Assembly (NCBI GenBank): GCA_937919015.1
Contig: CALFPN010000176.1
Span: forward strand, 1 to 9,397
Source of the DNA: an uncultured Clostridia bacterium
GTDB taxonomy: Bacteria; Bacillota; Clostridia; Lachnospirales; Anaerotignaceae
Direction of reading: 5' to 3'
Length of the DNA: 9,397 nt
Shown here one piece after another: positions 5,442-9,397 of the stretch. The number at the start of each line of letters is the position of its first letter. The first letter of the stretch is position 1. The notes under the pieces were generated by a model. It searched no databases, was not told the DNA's origin, and worked only from the letters and a program-made list of their open reading frames with translations. The position numbers and the translations under genes are program-made.

Positions 5442-5891
5442 ATGGCTCTAAAAGATACATTGAAAGAATTTAAGGAATTTGCGGTAAAAGGCAATGTAGT
5501 TGATATGGCTGTCGGCGTAATCATCGGCGGTGCCTTCGGTAAAATTGTAACATCCTTTGTCAATGACCTGATCATGCCCGTCATCGGCAAGATCACAGGC
5601 GGTACAGACTTCACACAGATGTACCTGCCTCTGGACGGCAATACATACGCAACACTGGAAGAAGCCCAGGCGGCAACAGCGACCATCGCTTATGGTTCCT
5701 TTATCACACAGGTGCTGGATTTCATCATCATCGCTTTCGTAATCTTCTTTGCGCTGAAAGCACTGGTGAAACTGAAAAAACCCGAAGCACCCGCGCCCGA
5801 AGAAGCACCCACAACAAAAGTATGCCCCTTCTGCAAAATGGAAATTCCCATTGATGCAATAAGATGCGGCCACTGCACATCTGAACTTTGA
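5442..5891 (+). CDS. mscL: Large-conductance mechanosensitive channel MscL with C-terminal zinc ribbon
   Basis: 149 residues. The N-terminus MALKDTLKEFKEFAVKGNVVD is the amphipathic S1 helix and start of TM1. TM1 (about 18-46) holds the pore-lining AVGVIIGGAFGKIV and NDLIMPVIG. A periplasmic loop (about 50-83) leads to TM2 (about 85-108, FIIIAFVIFFALKAL) and the KLKKPEAP linker. The channel is a homopentamer that opens under high membrane tension and releases solutes during hypo-osmotic shock. Instead of the common short cytoplasmic helix, the tail (126-149) is a zinc ribbon with C128, C131, C142 and C145 (CPFC...CGHC). A similar CP.C...C.HCTSEL tail occurs in some other MscL proteins, as far as I recall. 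ATG 5442 follows a perfect AAGGAGG by 8 nt. Single gene, divergent from mgtE. Confidence 0.97.
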   Translation: MALKDTLKEFKEFAVKGNVVDMAVGVIIGGAFGKIVTSFVNDLIMPVIGKITGGTDFTQMYLPLDGNTYATLEEAQAATATIAYGSFITQVLDFIIIAFVIFFALKALVKLKKPEAPAPEEAPTTKVCPFCKMEIPIDAIRCGHCTSEL

Positions 5892-5897
5892 TTTTTC

Positions 5898-5973
5898 GTG
5901 GGACGCCGTCCCACACCCTGCAAGGGAGATCATCTCCCTTGACCCTTATACGCCACAAAACTGCGTTTTGTGG
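5898..5973. repeat. Cluster of three tight palindromes behind mscL
   Basis: Three perfect inverted repeats occur in 76 bp: GTGGGAC-GCC-GTCCCAC (5898-5914), CAAGGGAGAT-c-ATCTCCCTTG (5921-5941) and CCACAAAAC-TGC-GTTTTGTGG (5953-5973). None is followed by a proper T-run, so they do not look like terminators. They precede the real terminator at 5994-6023. Such arrays may be REP/BIME-type intergenic repeats or mRNA-stabilising 3' structures for mscL. Confidence 0.6.
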
Positions 5974-5993
5974 AAGGAAATATTTGAGCATCA

Positions 5994-6023
5994 AAAAAGG
6001 AGAGTATGTTTACTCTCCTTTTT
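5994..6023. terminator. Bidirectional terminator between mscL and the DUF2812 operon
   Basis: A 13-bp perfect stem, AAAAAGGAGAGTA / TACTCTCCTTTTT, has a TGTT loop. T-runs occur in both directions, so it can end mscL (+) and the DUF2812 operon (-), whose last stop codon is at 6033-6035. Confidence 0.92.
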
Positions 6024-6032
6024 ATTTTGTCA

Positions 6033-7352
6033 TTATTCTGTTTGAGAGACGAAGACACGGTTGATTTCCAGCAGGATTTTTTCCACATCCACATTCCCTT
6101 TATATTTCATTTCCATCAGCTGACTGCCCTCTCTGGCAAGAATCTGCAGTCGTTCCCCTTTTTCACCAATGATTTTACAAACAATCACTTCATCCAGAGT
6201 GCCTTTGGGAACATCAAGGATTTCTCTTTTCGCATCTGTCCAATCCAGTTCCACACCGGAATATATTCCAGATCCACGCTGTTTCACATTTTCAGTCATT
6301 TTTTCAAACTTTCTTTCTGCCAAGAGTTCCAGGCGGTAATTCCAATACTGTGTCTGCAGACCTGTCAATTCCCCCGTATTCTCTTCTTCCATGTACTGTG
6401 TCATATAGACTTTACGACTTGCCACAGGCAGATTTTGATATTCCACGCCGTAATTCTGGATTCTGCTCCAGAATTTCGCATCCCGATATTCGTTGTTCTT
6501 CTGGAAATCCGTACCGTTTCGGATACCGAAGCCTTCTCGGGAAAGGTCAACGGGTTCTCCTGCCCTTTTCCAGTCTCCCTCCTGCAATTCTTCCACCCGA
6601 ACAACAGGCAGTTCTGCGTAAGATACTTTCTCTGGCATATCAAAGGCCTTTTCGTTCATGTTGCAGCCATAATATGCAGCTATACAGAGCAATACTGCAA
6701 CTACGCCCAGAACCATCGTATTTCGCATACGTTTTCCGTGCCAGTCCACATTCCTGTCATCCCAGCGGCCCTCTTCTCGCAGCTGACGCTGTTCTTCCAA
6801 TTCCGCCTTTTTTCTTTTCAGCCGCTTTCTGCTGAAATAATTGAAAACAAAACCAAGAAGAAAAATCGCGATCCAATGCCACACTTCTTTTACTGCAAGC
6901 AGCAGACTTTCTGATTTTAGCCCCTTCGAATACAACGCAAAAACCAAAGGGATCAAAATCATTACCATCGGGAACCAGTCAGGCTTTTTCCCGTAGGTTT
7001 CGGTAGCCAGAATCTGGCGTTCCACTTCCAGTCGTTCAATTTCCAGATGGTCATACAGATCAGGGATGGTCATATCTTCTGTCGAAAAGACATATTCCTT
7101 ATCCCAACGGCAAACCAGTTGCCATCCCTTTGCCTTGATTTCTTCCAGTTCTTCTTTCGTGGGATAATCCGAAAAAACCTGTGTGGCATAGCGAATTTCT
7201 TTTGGTTCCCCCTCCCGAAAATAATAATACCACTGTCCGATCTCATCCAGAAAAAGACCCCTTCTGGCCATATCGCCGAAATATGCCTGGGCCCGCAGCC
7301 CATCCCGCAGCGGCATCTGCTTTTTCAACTGTTTGATTCGTTTTACAGCCAT
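6033..7352 (-). CDS. DUF2812 membrane protein, second gene of a paralogous pair
   Basis: 439 residues. The N-terminal part (about 12-105) fits DUF2812: an AQAYFGDMARRGLFLDE helix, then YYYFREGEPKEIRY, and EIKAKGWQLVCRWDKEYVFS. Three membrane helices follow at about 125-142, 152-173 and 211-229, with a basic RKRLKRKK segment after the second that should be cytoplasmic. The C-terminal about 200 residues would then lie outside the cell. They end in a segment shared with the paralogue (RLQILAREGSQLMEMKYKGN, then a VDVEKILLEINRVF helix). The function of DUF2812 is unknown; family members are often encoded beside PadR-type regulators, but none is in this window. The ATG lies 12 bp after the stop of the upstream paralogue; the gap carries GGGGGCGGAAGGA. 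Same operon, ended at 5994-6023. Confidence 0.85.
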   Translation of the reverse strand: MAVKRIKQLKKQMPLRDGLRAQAYFGDMARRGLFLDEIGQWYYYFREGEPKEIRYATQVFSDYPTKEELEEIKAKGWQLVCRWDKEYVFSTEDMTIPDLYDHLEIERLEVERQILATETYGKKPDWFPMVMILIPLVFALYSKGLKSESLLLAVKEVWHWIAIFLLGFVFNYFSRKRLKRKKAELEEQRQLREEGRWDDRNVDWHGKRMRNTMVLGVVAVLLCIAAYYGCNMNEKAFDMPEKVSYAELPVVRVEELQEGDWKRAGEPVDLSREGFGIRNGTDFQKNNEYRDAKFWSRIQNYGVEYQNLPVASRKVYMTQYMEEENTGELTGLQTQYWNYRLELLAERKFEKMTENVKQRGSGIYSGVELDWTDAKREILDVPKGTLDEVIVCKIIGEKGERLQILAREGSQLMEMKYKGNVDVEKILLEINRVFVSQTE

Positions 7353-7364
7353 TCCTTCCGCCCC

Positions 7365-8597
7365 CTATTTCTGCGCCAAAAATACTTTCTGGATTTCCAC
7401 CAGAACATCATCCGCATCTGCCTGTCCGTCATAGTTCAATTCCATAACCTGTTTTCCTTCTCTGCAAAGGATGTGCAGCTCTGTTTTGTCCCCAAATTCT
7501 GTACGGCAGATATGCAGTGCATCAAAGTTCCCCTTTGCCGTTTCCGTAAGGATGTGATGTTCTTCCAGTCCATATTTCGTAGAAGGCCTTTCTTTTTCCC
7601 AATCCAGATCATCCTGATACTGCTTTTCTGCAAGGAATTCCAGCATAAAATCATAATATTCCCCATCCAGATTGATTTCCGTATCATCGGCCAGCTTTTT
7701 GACTTTCTGATTGGTTTCCACCTGTTCTGTAATCAGTAGCCAGCGATGGTCGATCACGTAATTATGAAACTGATTCAGTTTGAAATACAGACTATCCTGC
7801 TCTTGCGCCGTACTGATATTTTTCCCGATTCGTTCCAAATTGCCTTCTTCCAGATTTTCCAGTCTAACCGCAGGAATGTCCCGATAGGAAACGTCCAAGG
7901 GCAGGTCATATTTCTTCTGGTTCCATTCAGCACCAATGCAAACCGCCCAGCCAATGAGCAATACCCCCACTGCAAGGACAGCCATTGTACGGATACGGCT
8001 GCCCCTCCAGTCTGTATCTCTGGCAGAAACAGTTTCGCCATCCAGCATCCGTTCTTTCTTTTTCCGCAGTCTGCGGCTCACCAGCCATCCGCCGCCCAAA
8101 AGCAGCACCAGATTCGGAGCAAACTGCACGAATAATGCAATACCCAGATCTTCAAAAAACATGTCTGTTCCATACTGCATAAAAAGAATGATTCCGAAAA
8201 AAACAAACAGCACCAGCCCTAAAACTCCCATTGCCTTACGGTCTGTTTTCTCCCTTTCCAGCCGCCTGTCGATCTCCTCCACCATCATCTGCCGTTCCAT
8301 CGCATCCTCATTCCAGAGGTCTCGTTCTTTTACAAAAATATATTCTTCTTCCCAGTTGCCAGCCTTTTTCCAGCCCTTGGATTCATATGCCGCCAATTCC
8401 TCTCCTGTTGCCGCTCCCTTTAGAGTCACCACACGATAGGTCAATTCCCGGGGTGCTTCTTCCCGAAAAATATAGGTAAGATAGCCCACCTCATCCAAGA
8501 TCCAGCCTTCCGCCGCCATATCATGCAGATACTGTGCGGTCTGCACTGCGTCCATGCCGCCCCGCCATCTTTTGATGCGTTTGCCTTCTTTTTCCAT
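7365..8597 (-). CDS. DUF2812 membrane protein, first gene of a paralogous pair
   Basis: 410 residues from Met at 8597. The N-terminal part is DUF2812-like (AQYLHDMAAEGWILDEVGYL, TYIFREEAPRELTY, ESKGWKKAGNWEEEYIFVK). Membrane helices lie at about 122-141, 151-173 and 204-222, with basic SRRLRKKKERM between helices 2 and 3, so the C-terminal about 190 residues should be outside. Segments shared with the downstream gene include VSYRDIPAVRLENLEEGN and the closing TELHILCREGKQVMEL plus a VLVEIQKVF helix. The frame extends to an ATG at 8639, but that codon lies inside the -10 box of the promoter at 8635-8663 and cannot be transcribed from it. Met 8597 also aligns with the paralogue's start and is preceded by a matching GGGGGCGAAGGG. 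Function unknown. Confidence 0.82.
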   Translation of the reverse strand: MEKEGKRIKRWRGGMDAVQTAQYLHDMAAEGWILDEVGYLTYIFREEAPRELTYRVVTLKGAATGEELAAYESKGWKKAGNWEEEYIFVKERDLWNEDAMERQMMVEEIDRRLEREKTDRKAMGVLGLVLFVFFGIILFMQYGTDMFFEDLGIALFVQFAPNLVLLLGGGWLVSRRLRKKKERMLDGETVSARDTDWRGSRIRTMAVLAVGVLLIGWAVCIGAEWNQKKYDLPLDVSYRDIPAVRLENLEEGNLERIGKNISTAQEQDSLYFKLNQFHNYVIDHRWLLITEQVETNQKVKKLADDTEINLDGEYYDFMLEFLAEKQYQDDLDWEKERPSTKYGLEEHHILTETAKGNFDALHICRTEFGDKTELHILCREGKQVMELNYDGQADADDVLVEIQKVFLAQK

Positions 8598-8634
8598 CCC
8601 TTCGCCCCCAGTCTTCCGCATTTTTCCTGTTTTT

Positions 8635-8663
8635 ATCATAGCACAGCGTCAGGTCTGCCGCAA
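8635..8663 (-). promoter_or_regulatory. Promoter of the DUF2812 operon
   Basis: On the minus strand TTGCGG (8658-8663), a 17-bp spacer and TATGAT (8635-8640) predict a start near 8628, about 30 nt before ATG 8597. A small dyad, TTTCC-N3-GGAAA, lies directly upstream at about 8666-8678 and may be an operator. Confidence 0.6.
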
Positions 8664-8701
8664 TTTTCCTCCGGAAATCGTAAGAAAGATTTAAGTTTTT
8701 C

Positions 8702-8735
8702 CAAAAGAAAAACCTCCCATTTTCATGAGAGGTTT
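8702..8735 (-). terminator. dnaB terminator
   Basis: On the minus strand AAACCTCTCAT-GAAA-ATGGGAGGTTT forms an 11-bp stem (one U.G) with a GAAA tetraloop, followed by TTCTTTT. It starts 4 bp after the dnaB stop and separates dnaB from the DUF2812 operon. Confidence 0.88.
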
Positions 8736-8739
8736 GATT

Positions 8740-9397
8740 TCAGAATTTTTTCAAGAGATTGCCAAACTTTGTATACTGACCCATCCAAGCCAGATCCACC
8801 GTACCCGTCGGGCCGTTTCTCTGTTTTGCGATAATGAGTTCTGCCTGATTTTTCTTTTCTGTATCAGGGAAATAATATTCGTCACGATACAGGAACGCCA
8901 CCACATCGGCATCCTGCTCGATGGCACCGGATTCACGCAGGTCAGACAGCATGGGTCTATGGTCGGCACGCTGTTCGCAGGCACGGCTCAACTGGCTCAA
9001 TGCAATGACAGGTGCTTCCATTTCCCTTGCAATCGCCTTCAGGGAACGGGAAATTTCGGAGATTTCCTGCTGACGGGAATCGGTTCTGCCGTTGCCGCTC
9101 ATCAGCTGCAAATAGTCGATGACGATGAGGCCCAGTCCTTTTTCCACCTTCAGGCGGCGGCACTTGGAGCGCACCTCCATAGGAGTTACACCGGGGGTAT
9201 CATCGATATAAATGGGGGCTTCGGACAAAGGCCCCATATGACGGATCAGTTCCGCCCAGTCGTTATCATCCAGTTCACCGGTACGCAGTTTCTGGGCATC
9301 CAGCATGGCTTCGGAACAAAGCATACGGTTTACCAGCTGTTCTCTGCTCATTTCCAGAGAGAATACTGCTGTAGGCACATTATGACGAATCGCTGCA
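8740..9397 (-). CDS. dnaB: Replicative DNA helicase DnaB, C-terminal part, 5' end outside window
   Basis: The frame is open to the right edge, so only the last 218 residues of an expected 440-450 are seen; an apparent GTG start at 9378 is just an internal Val codon. This is the RecA-like motor domain without its Walker A, which lies beyond the edge. Visible motifs in order: AVFSLEMS (H1a), LIVIDYLQLMSG (Walker B, H2), VIALSQLSRACEQR (H3), SDLRESGAIEQDADVVAFLYRDEYY (H4, DnaB loop and acidic segment) and IIAKQRNGPTGTV (arginine-finger region). The protein is a hexamer that unwinds DNA at the replication fork and binds primase. In Firmicutes dnaB often lies near rplI and a Lon-like gene; here the two DUF2812 genes, mscL, mgtE and bioY separate it from lonB. 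It is ended by the hairpin at 8702-8735. Confidence 0.98.
   Translation of the reverse strand, partial: AAIRHNVPTAVFSLEMSREQLVNRMLCSEAMLDAQKLRTGELDDNDWAELIRHMGPLSEAPIYIDDTPGVTPMEVRSKCRRLKVEKGLGLIVIDYLQLMSGNGRTDSRQQEISEISRSLKAIAREMEAPVIALSQLSRACEQRADHRPMLSDLRESGAIEQDADVVAFLYRDEYYFPDTEKKNQAELIIAKQRNGPTGTVDLAWMGQYTKFGNLLKKF

Noticed and set aside
6006..6914. 302-codon plus-strand frame, Phe/His-rich, antisense to the second DUF2812 gene
   Set aside because: It begins inside the bidirectional terminator hairpin, and its composition mirrors the opposite strand.
1..9397. CRISPR arrays, tRNA or rRNA genes
   Set aside because: No regularly spaced direct repeats of 25-40 bp, no cloverleaf-like segment and no rRNA signature were seen on either strand.

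Overview
The window looks like chromosomal DNA of a low-to-moderate GC Firmicute of class Clostridia, plausibly a Lachnospiraceae- or Anaerotignum-type gut anaerobe. The reasons are a LonB-type membrane-anchored Lon protease, an ECF-type BioY, strong AAGGAGG-type ribosome sites, near-consensus TTGACA/TATAAT promoters, many U-tailed intrinsic terminators, DUF2812 proteins and a TnpV remnant. The genus cannot be fixed from the sequence alone.

Layout, left to right. Positions 1-403 (-) hold the 5' part of an uncharacterised A+T-rich gene that runs off the left edge and has its own extended -10 promoter. Behind it, 541-722 (-) is a frame-disrupted C-terminal remnant of a TnpV-type transposon protein. 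Together these suggest the edge of an acquired or decayed mobile segment. Then come lonB (744-2381, -) and a small zinc-ribbon membrane protein (2470-2895, -), separated by a terminator. Divergent from the latter is bioY (3035-3553, +). It converges on mgtE (3676-5031, -), with terminators between them. mgtE has a roughly 260-nt structured leader with a strong promoter. mscL (5442-5891, +) is divergent from mgtE and carries a C-terminal zinc ribbon. After mscL come three tight hairpins and a bidirectional terminator. Next is a two-gene operon of paralogous DUF2812 membrane proteins (6033-7352 and 7365-8597, both -). The window ends inside dnaB (8740-9397, -), of which only the C-terminal RecA-like part is present.

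Most genes are independent housekeeping units: protein quality control, biotin uptake, Mg2+ transport, osmotic safety valve and replication. Nearly every unit is bounded by its own promoter and terminator, so this is not one functional cluster. The membrane-ion theme (MgtE and MscL sharing a divergent promoter region) is the only visible grouping.

The most interesting unexplained items are: (1) the mgtE leader, where one segment can pair with either an upstream or a downstream partner, with a possible 34-codon upstream ORF and a terminator-like hairpin just before mgtE, and without a recognisable M-box; (2) the tandem DUF2812 pair with a duplicated start-region sequence; (3) the hairpin cluster behind mscL; (4) a lonB terminator whose loop is exactly the stop codon. 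None proves a new system. The mgtE leader is the best candidate for an undescribed regulatory element.
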